Assembly (NCBI RefSeq): GCF_035083965.1
Contig: NC_089723.1
Coordinates: forward strand, 7,029,501 to 7,093,500
Origin: Branchiostoma lanceolatum
Taxonomy: Eukaryota > Chordata > Leptocardii > Amphioxiformes > Branchiostomatidae
Direction: 5' to 3'
DNA: 64,000 nt
The notes under the pieces are model-generated. The model saw only the letters and a program-made list of their open reading frames with translations, was not told the DNA's origin and did not search any database. The first letter of the stretch is position 1. Each line of letters opens with the position of its first letter. Positions 11,311-23,850 of the stretch are shown here, piece after piece. The position numbers and the translations under genes were made by a program.

Positions 11311-12092
11311 CTAACGCGGCATCGCACAGAACTGGAACGGATGCGGCTTCAAGATCAGGCCAAAGACGCCGTCAGTATTTGGAGGAGGAGCGCCCTCTGG
11401 CGTCCTGAATGTGAAGGACTGCAGCAGGGTCGAGAAGAACAGGAAAAGTTCCATCCTGGCCAGCTGCTCACCAAAACACACGCGTCGGCCTGGACATAAC
11501 GAATGCCGAGTAGTAAAACCAGCCAACCGTAGAATAGAATATGTTTCATCAATGCTCTGATCACATACATATAGAAAACAACACGGTGTATTCCGTATCG
11601 CCCCAGGTACCGGCCCGACTGCGGATCGTATCTCGTGTTGTATTTTATTTATGTCATACCCACCCCAAAAAAAAAACATATTTCTATGCGGAATGCGCCA
11701 GAAGTTGGGAGAGTTTTGTGTCCTCGAACCAAAAAATGTAACAACATCAATTCTAACCTTTGGTATTCAAATTTTCGACTGCGGCGCAATCGGCGCACTT
11801 GAAATAGTTACATTCTAAATATTCTATGGAAGCCCGTGTGATACAAGTAGAAACCCGTGTGATACGGAAAATTATCACACCATGCGGAACACCCGTATCG
11901 AAGGTTTTTGTGGTCCGTGTATGACATAAGTTCAATAACAGCATCTGTAAGTCTGATAATTACCTCCTGAAAAAGGCATGAAGGACTCAGGCTTGTTGTC
12001 CCCTCCGCGTCCAGAAACCTTTCGGGGTCAAACCGGTCCGGATCAGGCCAGTAGGCGGGGTCCGTGTGGAGGTAGTGCAGGTTCATCAGCAC
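11311..12092 (-). pseudogene. 3' fragment of a second CYP2-like gene (CYP-B, left arm), exons 6-7 only
   Basis: Two exons corresponding to the last two CYP2 exons: 11964-12092 (residues like [17 protein letters not shown] and FDPERFLD) and 11311-11489 ([16 protein letters not shown], stop TAG at 11311-11313). The penultimate exon is 129 nt rather than 136: a 7-nt deletion after FLDAEG shifts the frame, and the sequence before the donor is also altered. Exons 1-5 are absent because the palindrome centre lies about 45 bp upstream of exon 6. It converges tail to tail on CYP-A left. A non-functional remnant, or half of a gene cut by an assembly join. Confidence 0.82.
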
Positions 12093-12135
12093 CTAAGCCA
12101 ATCAACGAGAAAATGAGGCCACAAACACAATTTCT

Positions 12136-12156
12136 CCGAAAAAAACAGAAATTGTG
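12136..12156. other. Palindrome centre (21-bp spacer)
   Basis: The only unpaired sequence between the inner arm ends ACACAATTTCT and AGAAATTGTGT. It lies in what should be the intron between CYP-B exons 5 and 6. Confidence 0.85.
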
Positions 12157-12199
12157 AGAAATTGTGTTTGTGGCCTCATTTTCTCTTTTGTTGGCTTAG

Positions 12200-14117
12200 G
12201 TGCTGATGAACCTGCACTACCTCCACACGGATCCCGCCTACTGGCCTGATCCGGACCGGTTTGACCCCGAAAGGTTTCTGGACTCGGAAGGGAACGTCAT
12301 CAACAAGCCTGGGTCCTTCATGCCTTTTGGAGGAGGTAATTATCAGGATTAGAGATGTTGTTATTGACCGCAAAAACCTTCGATACGGGTGTTTCGCATC
12401 GTGTGATAATTTTCCGTATCACACGGGTTTCTACTTGTATCACAAGGGCTTCCATAGAATAATTAGAATGTTACTATTTCAAGTGCGCCGGTTGCGCCGC
12501 AGTCGAAAATTCGAATACCAGATTCGGAGGTTGGAATCAATGTTGTTACAATTTTTTTGTTCGGGGACACAAAACTCTCCCAACTTCTGGCGCATTCCGC
12601 ATAGAAATATGTTTTTTTTTCGGGTGGGTATGACATAAATAAACTAGAGTTCCACGACCTCATACCTTCGCCAAATGATTTTAATCTTTATGACTGACGT
12701 ATCAGGAGTGTTTCTCATCAATTATAAATCATACCAGTTGATTGTCTTAAAATATAACATGTCCAAAGTATGAGCTTAACAAATGATGAGCTCAACTAAG
12801 GAGGATATGCTAATATTTATAATCAATTATGCAAATGAGGCCCTTATTAGCATAATTTGATTCAACGATGTTCACATTCACATAACTTCCCGATGCCACA
12901 AAAAAAGTACTAAATGTATGAAATTGTCATCATTTGCCAGTGTGGAATTATAGAAGTTACTCATTAAGTATGCAAATAAGGCCCACATTTGCATATTTCT
13001 ATCTATCAACATTCCTCTCTTCCTCAGTTACAATTTGAATAGTCATATCATGGAACAAAGCGGATGTTTAAAGTTGCCTCATTAGTATTGCAAATTAGGA
13101 TCTGATTTGCATAATTATCGTCCAATCATACTAAGCATCACACAAGCTATCTACATACCAAAAATCATGACCATCCATAAAGGCCATCTTGTTATAGTAT
13201 TTCCTCATTAATTATGCAAATGAGGTCTTCATTTGCATAGTTAATATCAATTAATATTTCTCTCTAAGTTACATATGTCACATGTTTCAGAGTCCTATGA
13301 TGAAATTTGGCGGATGTAAAAACTTTCCTCATTAATTATGCAAATTAGATACTGATTTGCATAAGAAGTATCTAATCATGTACATCATCACTCAAGCTAT
13401 CTACTTACCAAAAATCATTACCATCCATCAAGCCCTTCTTGAGTTATTCCCTTTCAAAGTCAGACGCAAAACCTGCTCCTGCAGTTCCAAAAAAGCCGCT
13501 AGGGGGCCCAAACCTATACCACTTACTCTCCGTCCAAAGATCTATCTACCACTCAAAAATCAGTTCCATAGCATGTCCAGAACACGAGATATCAAAACAG
13601 GAAGTTCCGCTGCAGTACCGTAAGAAGCCGCCCGGGGGCCCAAAATCTAATCGTTTTTAGGTCTCATCAAAACCTACCAACATACCAAATACTAAAACAA
13701 TCCATCCAGGCATTCTTGAGTTGTCCTGGTCCACTACAGACACACACACACACACCCACAAACGCTACCCTCTGCATAACCTTCTTGGCGAAGGTAAATA
13801 CAACACCAGATACGATCCGCGGTCGGGCGATACGGAATACACCGTGTTGTTTTCTATATGTATGTGATCAGAGCAATGATAAGACAAATTCTATTCTACG
13901 GTTGGCTGGTTTTACTACTCGGCATTCTTTATTTCCAGGCCGACGCGTGTGTCTTGGTGAGCAGCTGGCCAGGATGGAACTTTTCCTGTTCTTCTCGACC
14001 CTGCTGCAGTCCTTCACATTCAGGACGCCAGAGGGCGCTCCTCCTCCAAATACTGACGGCGTCTTTGGCCTGATCTTGAAGCCGCATCCGTTCCAGCTCT
14101 GTGCGATGCCGCGTTAG
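12200..14117 (+). CDS. 3' fragment of CYP-B (right arm), exons 6-7, reading frame intact
   Basis: Mirror image of the fragment at 11311-12092. Exon 6 is 12200-12335 (136 nt, phase 0 to 1) and exon 7 is 13939-14117. Together they read FDPERFLD, then FMPFGGG joined to [15 protein letters not shown], giving an intact haem-binding loop FGGGRRVCLG and a C-terminus ending CAMPR. Both splice sites are canonical (TTAG acceptor, GT donor). The five upstream exons that should supply the anchor and I-helix are missing, replaced at 12157 by the palindrome centre, so it cannot encode a P450 as it stands. The intron (12336-13938) contains a 1.15-kb repeat (12644-13794) absent from the left-arm intron. Partial gene. 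Confidence 0.8.
12644..13794 (+). mobile_element. 1.15-kb repeat element, right-arm CYP-B intron
   Basis: Starts CTAGAGTTCCACGACCTC and ends CTTCTTGGCGAAGG, a close copy of 6715-7860. The left-arm CYP-B intron shows the empty site (GACATAAATAAAATACAACAC). Flanks suggest a short A/T-rich target duplication of about 2-4 bp. Confidence 0.78.
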
Positions 14118-14294
14118 TTTCATATCGACCAACCATGCAACAAACGATGTAACCTTCGGGGTCTTTAATAGTTACGTCGACATTCTCTAAGTGGAAGTCG
14201 TTGAAGGGTGAGTTTGTGGAGTAACAAACGCTGGCAAAACACCTTATTTCCTTCCGTCACTGATGATATTTACTTCACCTTTTAACCAACCGCA

Positions 14295-14606
14295 GGGGGT
14301 GTCCCTGTGGTGTAGTGGTCTGCGCTTCTGTCTCTCACCACATCTGGTTCAAATTACTTGGACCAGAAGGAATGGGGTTCAAGCCCCAGGTAGCACACCT
14401 CTGGACAAGAGGCGCATTGAGCCATACCAAAGACTTTATAAAGATGGTACATACTTATGAAACAGTATGGAAGTTAAACACACTCCACTGCCAGTGGACT
14501 AGCCCCCTGCTGCAGTGATTTCAGCCCAGTGTGGCCCAGGGCTATGAAACGGAGATGGGCACCGCCCTATACCTCAATAATGTGTGGGAGGATTTTAACT
14601 TTTAAC
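14295..14606 (+). mobile_element. tRNA-derived SINE, right arm
   Basis: The head has a pol III A-box-like GTGGTGTAGTGGTCTGC and a B-box-like GGGGTTCAAGCCCC about 60 bp later, then an unrelated body. It is flanked by a 13-bp duplication TTAACCAACCGCA (14282-14294 and 14607-14619), the signature of LINE-mediated insertion. Not a functional tRNA: spacing between the boxes is too long and there is no clear acceptor stem. Confidence 0.78.
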
Positions 14607-14727
14607 TTAACCAACCGCAAACCTGTGATACCAGACTAGTAACATGAATAAAGTGCCAAAAAGGTCACGACGGAGGTCCCTTTGTGTCAATATTCATAGC
14701 CTAGTTTTGAATTAAGTGTTGCCAGTG

Positions 14728-14868
14728 TCACTCACTCACTCACTCACTCACTCACTCACTCACTCACTCACTCACTCACTCACTCACTCACTCACTCACT
14801 CTCTCATTCACTCACTCACTCACTCTCTCACTCTCTCACTCTCTCACTCACTTACTCACTCACTCAAT
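14728..14868 (+). repeat. (CACT)n microsatellite, right arm
   Basis: Interrupted tetranucleotide array with CTCT variants; counterpart of 10609-10703 on the opposite strand. Confidence 0.88.
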
Positions 14869-15231
14869 AATCAGTGTCACGATGTACCGTAATATTGACC
14901 AAAATAACCAATAAATGGACACAACAACATATAAGATAGTACTGTACATGTTTCGTTCCACTGACGCAAGGCACAAGTAGTTCTAATGAAATGAACAACG
15001 TATCTGTCAATACTGTAATCTAGATAGAATAGAAGATGTATTTATTTATCTAATAATCTTTAGGGTGGTCCCTTCAGTTAACAAATTGATGTAACTGATT
15101 TCCAAGGAAGCCCTTATGAACACCATTTTCTAATAGAATGTAAATTATACGACAGAGAGAGAACTGAGCTTTACAGACTCATACAACCTATGTTCTTCTA
15201 CTTCATACACGTGAATAATATAGACAAAATT

Positions 15232-15282
15232 ATATTAACATCATCATCATCATCGTCATCGTCATCATCATCATCGTCGTCG

Positions 15283-15325
<43 letters not shown>

Positions 15326-15440
15326 AATTATTATTATTATCATTATCACCATCATCATTATTATTATTATTATCATCATTAGTATAATTATCATCATCAT
15401 TATCATCATCATTATCATCAGTATCATCCTCAATATTATC
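15232..15440 (+). repeat. (ATC/ATT)n microsatellite, right arm
   Basis: Mirror of 9958-10215 but shorter, with CGT triplets near the start. Confidence 0.88.
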
Positions 15441-16086
15441 ATTATACGTGGTATAACATCTATCCTCGTACCAATATTATTACAACTTCTGTGAAAGTAA
15501 GGAGATAAAACAATACTATTAAAGAAGAACTAACATATTTATCAATGGTGCTTTCCGTTGAGAAATACCAGACGTTTCAGTTGTCGTCTTTCTTCAGTCA
15601 AAGAAAATGAGGGAAAGTACCGGATTGACATCTGAAAAACCTGGTATTTCTCAATATTGTAATCTATGTGTATAGATTGAATTAAAGGTATTATCTTTAA
15701 TTCCTGGATGACTAATCTTCACAAAATCACATTGGAAGATGTTCCACATTTGTGACACGATCTAGGAGTAATGATTTGTTTACCCATTTTCTAATAGAAT
15801 TAAGTATTTGTGCTACATATACTTCAGGTTTGCTATGTTAGTTTAGCGATTACGGGGGTTTTTTATGAATATGAATTGGTATTGAATTTTCTTTTTATTT
15901 GAGTTGAATGTGTGATAGTTGTGTGCCGATTTGTTAAAAATAGAGAGAACGCTAGCGACCCCCAAAAAACACCCCTCCTAATGAAATGGTATGGCTACCC
16001 AGCGACGTCAGAAATTCAAGATGGCGGCCACCACACATGCCAACGGATCCAACAAAGGTTTTGCTACGCAAACCAGTAATTACATA

Positions 16087-19000
16087 TCAGCGAGAAACGG
16101 CACAAAGTTGGAAAGGTGCGGGCGTCATGCTTAGTGACTCGAAGATCCCTTGGGTGGATGGTGTAGGGGCGCCCTCTGGCACCTTCAATGTGAAGTGCTG
16201 CATGATAGTCGAGAACAGAAGGAAGAGTTCCATCTTTGCCAGCTGCTCACCTAAGCAATTCCTACGGCCTGAATTACAAAAAAAAGAATAAATCTCTACC
16301 AAGGTAACCTCCTTGCCTCTGCCAGGCTCCAGAGGTAGCTTGAAAGAGTAGAAATTGTCCGTATAAACAGATAATATGCCCGAGGAGTTGGTTCGCCGGT
16401 GAACTACTGTTATGTAACTGAAAAAATATTTCTAACACATATATGCCAGACTTGGGTTCAGGTCCAGACTTGAGTATATGTTCTAAGCTGAACATGAACC
16501 TCTGAAACCTTGGGACCCCCCACTAAGTTCACATCTTTGGCGCAGGTTGGGACACTTCGGGACACTTTCGGGGCAGTTGAAATCCACTGTCGGGACAATG
16601 TTGGGACAGTAGGGGGAAAAGTTAATTTCGAGGCCTGGGTGAAGTAATCCTTTCAAAGTCCGGTGTAGCTTCGAATTCTTGTGACAGTTTTTGTACTGTG
16701 ATGGCTCAACATTTGTTGTAATGACAGCGAAGAAGGGGCGGGGGATGCAGTTTTCGGATTTTGTGGGGAAATGACTTCAACTTCAAATACCCCCAGATGA
16801 CCCCGCAAGGGGCAAAGTAGGGGGGGAGGTCCCAGGCTAAGGCGGGCAGGCCTCCAGCCTGGCACGGTAAGAGTCACCGGGGGAGCCGTCGCAACCGTGC
16901 CAGGCAGGGTATTCCACTGGGGAATGGTACGGGGGAAATATGAATATTTGTATGTATCTGTTCTGGCGTTGATAGTTTGAAATTTGAGGTGGTGACACCC
17001 CCGGGTGCACCCCTGAGCTGGTTTCAGTAGACTGTCACTGTTTTATAACGTAATCGTAAGACAGCCGAAGGGGCCTGCAAAAAAGTGTTGACCCACACTT
17101 GACCAAGAACCAACATATGCGTAGTTGTTACTTGGTAAAGACCCCTCTCACTGGACCCGCGGCACGCTGGCAGCGATCGAATGGACAAAGCACTCAAAAA
17201 CTTTCATCGACAAAAAGGAATCTTTTTAAGCTTTGTGTGTTTTGTTGTCTCTTTGGTCATACTTGTACGTTTTGAATGATATTCCCATTATAAAATCAAG
17301 GGTAAAACAAATTCAGTTTAGGACGCAGCGATGCCGCCAGCGTGCCGTGAGTCCAGTGAGAGGGCGGCTTAAGAGAGACATGGTGAAACGCACCTGCAGC
17401 GAACGGTAAGAACGACGGTGGGTTGTTCACAACCTTGCCGTCCGCATCTAGGAACCGGCTGGGGTCGAACACTTCCGGGTTGGGCCAGGCGACAGGGTCC
17501 ATGTGGACGGACCTCAGGTTCAGTATCAGCTTATATGGTTGGAAAAAAAATGAGTCATCATTTTTGGTAAGCAAGGGTGACGTCTTTATGGACATATCAA
17601 TAACTTACTGTGGCTGTTAATTTATAGTATTATTGTCAATTGATAGGGAGGAAAAGAGGTTAACTTAGCAGATAAAGACTGGGCTGAGGAAATGTTAGCG
17701 AAACAAAGATATCTTATCTGAATTGACGGTTGGGTTGAACATTGAATGGCCAGCTGGTTTATTTACATACGGCATATAAGTGATGTACCATTTTCAAACT
17801 CTGTGTCATAAATCTATTGTTGAGACTGTCACTTACTCATAAATCAGTTTAGAAATCAGTTTGCAATTAAATTTAATGAGTAATACTACGGTCACATTTG
17901 CACCGGTGCCCGCAGGGGGTGTATCTACACTGTATAGTCCCGGCCGGGCCCCGTAGCAACAAATTTGCCCCGATAGACTGCCGGGTACCAGGTGATGCCT
18001 CTCTCCATGTTCGCACGGTTAGCTCACGGCATTTATTTGTTACCAGGTCCCGGGTGGATTTTAAGTCCAAGTAAAAGTCAACCCGGGGCCCGGCCGTGGC
18101 CCACAATAGCCACAGGGTGTCCCAAGGGGGCTACGTAGGGGATCAAGCACGAAAGTGAAAAAAAACAACCTTAAAGTACCCGGTGGGGCCCCTTTTTCCA
18201 ATTGTGACCAAAGCATAACAATGATTACATAATTACATGGGTTCCCTTCGCAATGTCGAAACCACGGAGGCGGGTAGACTCATCAGCCTGGCGCATAAAC
18301 ATCATTGGTGAAATTTGTCGGATCCGCTGGGCCTCCATGATGGTGGCGGTGGTGTAGGGAAGCTGTTCTCTGTGTGCCAGACTCGGTTTGGTGGCGCCAA
18401 GCACACAGTCAAGTTCAGCCTGGACCTGGTAGATACGAAAATACAAATAAAAAAATACATATAGAGTAGTGCTGCGTACCTAAACGTAACAGGTACACCC
18501 TGTACCTGTATCAGGTACAGGTACCAACCGGTACAGAGGTTTAGGTCCGGACCTGCACCTGAACAATTTGAAAAATTAACAAGTGTTCCTCTAAACTTCT
18601 TCAATCATGACAGAAACACAAATAAACTGTTTTCAACGTGTCAGTATCTTTATTCAAAGAACATAACTAGGTTTACTACCTCCAAACTCCCGTGGCCTTG
18701 CTATCAAAACTCCCAGCCTGCCTGAATGATATGTTGCATATTAGTTATGCTGTTCCCAGGTGTCGCTTTGGTCACGTTTGGTGTTGCATGAGGCCATAAG
18801 GTCAGGAGATCAGTCACAAAATAAGCACATACTTGGTGTAAATTTATATCGGTACAGTACCAGTATTTCCGGTATTTTGAACCTGTACCTAATCATTTTT
18901 TACGGTACAGTACCGGTACACAGTATCGGTACGCAGCACTAATTTGCAAGATCATGCCTGCAAGCCTATCGCACCAACATTGCCAAAGTAAAGGTAATGT

Positions 19001-22000
19001 AATGGAGTAAATACCATCATATAATGATAATGTATCATCTACTATGAAAGAATATAAGGTATTACGTTTATTGTTGTGGGGTCCGACTTCTACTTTGAAG
19101 GCAGTGGATAACAAACTGTCTCACATTCGGCATTAAAAAGTTGGTTTTGTGATTTTAGTAGACACGAAGTCAATATTTGTATATCCGTATGTCCATTTTT
19201 GTGAGTTTTTATGACGATTATAGCTAGCTACATATATAGTTTCATGATCATATCATGTACACAGTGAAATTCGCAAAATGGTGACGTACTGAGCTATTTT
19301 GCTGCAATAACCGTCTGATAAATTAAGAAATGTATAATTTATGTCTTGATGTACATTTACTGAATAAAGTAAAAAAAACATTAACTAATTCTCTCTTACC
19401 ACCCTCCTTTATCAGCGCTGAAACCCGCTCGGGAAATGCTCGGCAAACCCTCCCGGTCTCAGCCCTGATCTTTTGAACGGAGATTTTGGGTTCAGGCTGG
19501 AGACGTCACTGACAGTTGCTCATAAATAATTAATGTGCTAGCCTTATTTGGCACAAACAGTCGTTGGCTGCTCATGAATAATCAAGTAGCGATGTAAGGC
19601 GTAAGCTGATTGGCTGATACGTTGATGAAGGTTAGACATCCAGGTAATAAGATACGCCAAAAATAATTACTCAAGCAACTGGATAAGATTTTGAAACAGT
19701 CAGACGTTTCAGACAGTATCCACTGTCTTTCGTCAGTGACTAACGATAGGACTGAGAACACCAGGTTTTATACCAAAACTCTGAATAGATATGTTAATGA
19801 GGTAAAGACAATTTAGGATGTCTTGAAGTAGTCTTTAAAAAGAAGATTAATTCAAGACAAAGTTTATGCCAATAGTTCAATTAGCTACTGTTGTTCTAGT
19901 ACAGTAACTAAATGTTGCTTGTCCGGGGGTGATTGGCTAATAGCTTACCAGCGTCCTTTGCGGCTTTGCTCAAAATGAGCGTTAGCAAACCCTCTGATTG
20001 GCTGAAAGCTGTTTGGTGGTGACGTCGCCAGAACCGTGTTCAGGGGCTCGGAAGGGCAGGGCCACTATGGGAGGTAACGAACATATCGGGTCTGCTGGGA
20101 GGATGTCTCTTACTAGCTACTAACCTTCTGCTGTACTTCCGGGTAGAGTATCATGTAGAGCATGACCCACGTCAGTGTGGCGGCCGTGGTGTCTATCCCT
20201 GCTATGAAGAGGTCCTGGACAATGTACACAACATTGTCTTCCTTCAGCCAGGTGCCGCCACCATCCTGCTGGTCCAGTTGGAGCAGACAGTAGTCTATGA
20301 AGTCTCGGGGATTCTCCGGGTCAAGGTTCAGACGGTGTAGATCTATTTCTTCTCGGATGAACTGCCGTACTTCATCGGAATAGATGCGTAGTTTCGCGGC
20401 TGGATCTTGAACTGTGTTGCAGAATAAACAGTTCTAAGATGGGACAACTGATGACATCAAAGTTTGCCTCTAAACCCGGTTCCAGCGTACACATTAATAG
20501 GAGGTGGAGTCTTACGTGTACGTAGCCTGGAAACCATACCATCGGGGGCTCCCCGATATCTATACGGCGCTGGGAGTGACCTCCGCCCGCCCAGACAGCA
20601 TAGTCCGCTCGGGGTGTGTTTATGGCCTTGGATTAGATTAGGGCGGAACTCTCTATGGCAGCTTAAGTAGAAAGGCTGCAAAATTCTACATGGCAGCTAA
20701 GTAGGCTGACAGAAACGAATCGAATAAAGCAGACTGGGCCCGGTAAAGCCGACCCCTAGAGACTGGGACCAGGCTAACGTGTACGGCTTGTCAGCAACTG
20801 ATTTTATCTAAGTTGAATGCATGATATAAGTTAGATGACTACTCGCAGCAATACGCCAAAAATAGTTACTCAAGCAACTGGATACATTTAAACAGTCAGA
20901 CGGTTCAGATAGCATCCGCTATCTTTCATCAGTGCCAGATATTTCCTTAGTCACTGATGAAAGATAGTGGATGTTGTTTGAAACGTCTCACTGTTTAAAA
21001 CATCTATCCAGTTGCTTGAGTAACTATTTTTGGCGTATTGGCAGCAATCTCTATTCTCCAGAATATTTAACAAAATATCAATTACCATTGTACAGTCAAT
21101 TGCACACTCACCTATAGGAATGTAAGTCATAAAAGGACACCTCCACTTGACAATCTCAGCTCCAAGGTTCTTCAATGTCGTCTGCAGATGCTGGAATCTG
21201 GTATCTCCGTGGTCGAACCGTTTTCCTAAAACCAGGGCGCAGAGGATGTTCCCCGAAGCTGTTAAGAGGTCGGCGGAGACGTCAAACGGCTGCTCATTGT
21301 ATCCGGAGACCTTTCGGACAGAAAGGAGTTGTTAATTTTAGTTGCTTGGCATGGCTCTTGTTACGACTGACACTGGATGTAAGGACGGGTCCGTGTATTT
21401 AGCGAAATACACGAAATGCAAGAACCACATTTGAAATACACGAAAAACTAATGGAGATGAATGAAATCTACCGAAACACAGTATGACTAATTTTACCTAT
21501 GAAGTTTACTCATCAAATCATCCTGTATTTCGGTAGATTTCACCTATCTTCATGTGTATTTCGGTGGTGTATTTCGTGTATTTCGGTAAACACACTGACC
21601 GAAGTTTTCTAGTAAAATAATCTTTTGTAGAGTGGATTTGTTTCTTCTATGATGAAACAAGCTCCAATACCTTGACACAAATAGAAGTCGCCTCCTCTTG
21701 AATCTGATCTTGTATGCTCCCTCGGCATATCTTCACCCCCAGTCGCCTTAAGATACTGGTTGCAAACCTTCGTCGTTCCTTGAAGACGTCTCCGTAAGGA
21801 GCCAAGACGATGTCTAGTCAAGGAAAGCAAGCCATCATGTGTTTATGTACTCCTAAATTTCTGAATGACAAACAAATTTGCTGTTTACCCTGTTGGCTAA
21901 AATAAAATGTTTAAAAAGACCATTTTGCGAGCATCAATGCAAAACATGAAAATCCTAAAAACATACGTTCCACTCCAGGTTCTGTCACTACCTTTGTGTT

Positions 22001-23850
22001 CCCACCACTGTTGTCAAACAGGCCAGGCCATTTGAGGGGTTTTCGGTGTGTTTTCACCACTACCAGTAACATCCCTGGGAATAATCCATGACCCCATGGG
22101 AATATCTCCCCGACTATACCACATATCAGGTATTAGCTGTTATAGAGACTGATGATGCAATACAACAGATTTTTAAACTTTCCTCATTAATTTTGTAAAT
22201 CATCTTGAGATTTTGCACATATCTACCGACATACCAAATACGAAGACAACCCATCTAACGTAACATGACCTATTTACGTGCGGGAGTAGTTTACGTCCAG
22301 ATTGGGTCATGTACACATGTCGCGGTGTATTATGCCAAAGCCTGTTCTCATGAGAAACAAAGAACGTCATAAGTATGATCCTCAGCCATTTCTCTCTATC
22401 ATACAAAACATTTAAAAGGGTTTACGTCCAACGACATAACAGAATAAGCTCCTGAACCAGTAACAACAAGTTGCACGGAAGCGTCATGCATGACGCATTT
22501 CATATGTAATTCGACACCACGTATTCCATCATGTTTGTCTAAGTTACACGATAGCTAGTATCTTTTAAAAGTAGCTGACGTTAAACCTTTCTTTGATATG
22601 CAGACTATCCATGGTGATTCGAGGTTTGAAACTCTTGCCAGTTTTAGGAAGGTTTGATACAACCTAGCGACCCCGCTCAGATGATACATTTTTGTACGAC
22701 ATAACATCATGGCCATGCGTTTATCACGTGAACGCCACGTGCTGCCGATTTCGTGGAAATTCACAATACAAAAATTGTTTTCTTCCATCTCGTCGGGCAA
22801 GCGGACGGACAAACATAGTGACTTTACTGTCATTTGTCTGTAGACTACTTTCGACATTTACTGTGCATTTTTTTCCGGTCTATGTTCTTCAAGCATAGCG
22901 CTAGAAGGGAAAATACTGAGGTGGACGATAAAGGGTGAGCCTAGCACAATTCTACACCATATACCCCAGTATAAATATATGCTCGCACGGCGTTGAACAG
23001 GAGGAGAAAAACTTACAGACCATGCATTTTCTTGTTAGAAGAGCTGATATTTCTACCCATGGGTTAAACTTTTGGCTCTGTCCGCGTGGTTTCAGGATAA
23101 ATAACGTATTTTAATAAATCGGACGTTAACTGGTCATGATACGTTAGGCGTTCTCGACTTATCGTGTACACTAACAGACACACAGAAACACGCCCGGTAA
23201 AATATAAACTTGATGAAGGTAACTATTCACTCACACGTTACAAACATTATTATCAACATCGGACCTAGATTTTCTAAAAAAATCTCTAAGAGTGCCATTT
23301 TTTCAAGTCTTAAGTATGGGTTTGGACAAATATTGAAAAAAATAAGAAAGATTGACAAATATATTATTAGCCGAACCAGAACACTCTCTGGGGTTTTCTG
23401 TGCCTTTAACTAGAGAGGACCACTCGGGGAGAATCATACAACACCTACTATAATACAACACCTACCCTCAGGTTGATGAAGTCCGGTTACAACGGACAAA
23501 TTTACATTCAACCGTGTAGATAACGCATCATTCTCCATCAGTTCCTTGAGAGCCGTGTATCCACTCACAACAACAGAGATTTCATCACCAAAAATCTTGA
23601 CATGGTAAACGTCACCAAGCTCTTTGGCCCACTTTTCAAGCTGGAGACGAACATCCGCCCCAAACATTGTTGGCAGGTGTTGTAGCAGGGGCCAACCTCC
23701 AGGCGCCGATGGGGGTAGGTTTAGGTTTCCGGGCCTCTTGAAATTAAGAAACCACACAGATATCAGGAAGGAGACAACAAAAACGAGTAAGGTAGATACG
23801 TCCAGGAGTGTGAACGGGAAACCTTCTGGAAACGTGAAGACATCCGCCAT
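16087..23850 (-). CDS. Cytochrome P450, CYP2-clan, right palindrome copy (CYP-A right)
   Basis: Inverted paralogue (or allele) of the gene at 1126-9322. Exons in transcript order are 23466-23850, 21671-21813, 21112-21310, 20125-20411, 18237-18425, 17394-17529 and 16087-16268. They sum to 1521 nt (506 residues) with every phase consistent, so this copy looks intact. It has the same anchor, AGIDTT, EAQR, FDPSRF and FAAGRRNCLG motifs; the haem-ligand cysteine is in exon 7. The exon 3 donor is canonical GT here. The exon 5 donor is preceded by T rather than G (codon CAT against CAG in the left copy), so it is weaker. Exon 1 has one extra codon (EISVVVSG against EKTVVSG). Predicted role: NADPH-P450 reductase-dependent oxidation at the endoplasmic reticulum; substrate cannot be read from sequence. 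Confidence 0.92.
18471..18942. mobile_element. GTGCTGCGTACC-family TIR element, right arm
   Basis: Ends GTGCTGCGTACC and GGTACGCAGCAC, with GGTAC-rich subterminal sequence. Diverged left-arm counterpart at about 5380-5805. Same family as 56789-57267. Confidence 0.65.
19400..20105. mobile_element. hAT-like element with 8-bp duplication, right arm only
   Basis: Ends CACCCTCC and GGAGGATG, with target duplication TCTCTTAC at 19392-19399 and 20106-20113. Carries an internal fragment of the ACTCAAGCAACTGG repeat (about 19662-19765). The left arm has a single GTAAGAGAG-like site region, occupied instead by the unrelated MITE 4698-4934. Confidence 0.78.
20522..20776. mobile_element. TAGCCTGG-family hAT-like MITE, right arm only
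   Basis: Ends GTAGCCTGG and CCAGGCTA. Target duplication ACGTGTAC at 20514-20521 and 20777-20784. The left arm has one uninterrupted site (CCGTACACGTAAGAC, opposite strand). Related termini recur at 47623 and 50294. Confidence 0.86.
22258..23144. mobile_element. 887-bp TIR element with TA duplication, right arm only
   Basis: Ends ACGTAACATGACC and GGTCATGATACGT. TA flanks both sides (22256-22257, 23145-23146). The left arm shows the empty CCTAGATAGG site near 1757. Tc1/mariner-like target choice; no transposase recognised, so non-autonomous. Confidence 0.8.

Larger units (their letters stand above)
14118..16086. other. Spacer between CYP-B and CYP-A, right arm
   Basis: No gene seen; mirror of 9323-11310 with SINE, tetranucleotide and trinucleotide arrays. 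Confidence 0.6.

Noticed and set aside
14296-14395. Functional tRNA gene
   Set aside because: A and B box similarity is clear, but no acceptor pairing or proper cloverleaf spacing; the 13-bp flanking duplication shows a SINE.
22555-22857. 100-codon frame inside the TA-flanked element, considered as transposase
   Set aside because: No DDE/D-like pattern or helix-turn-helix signature seen; too short. Treated as chance.
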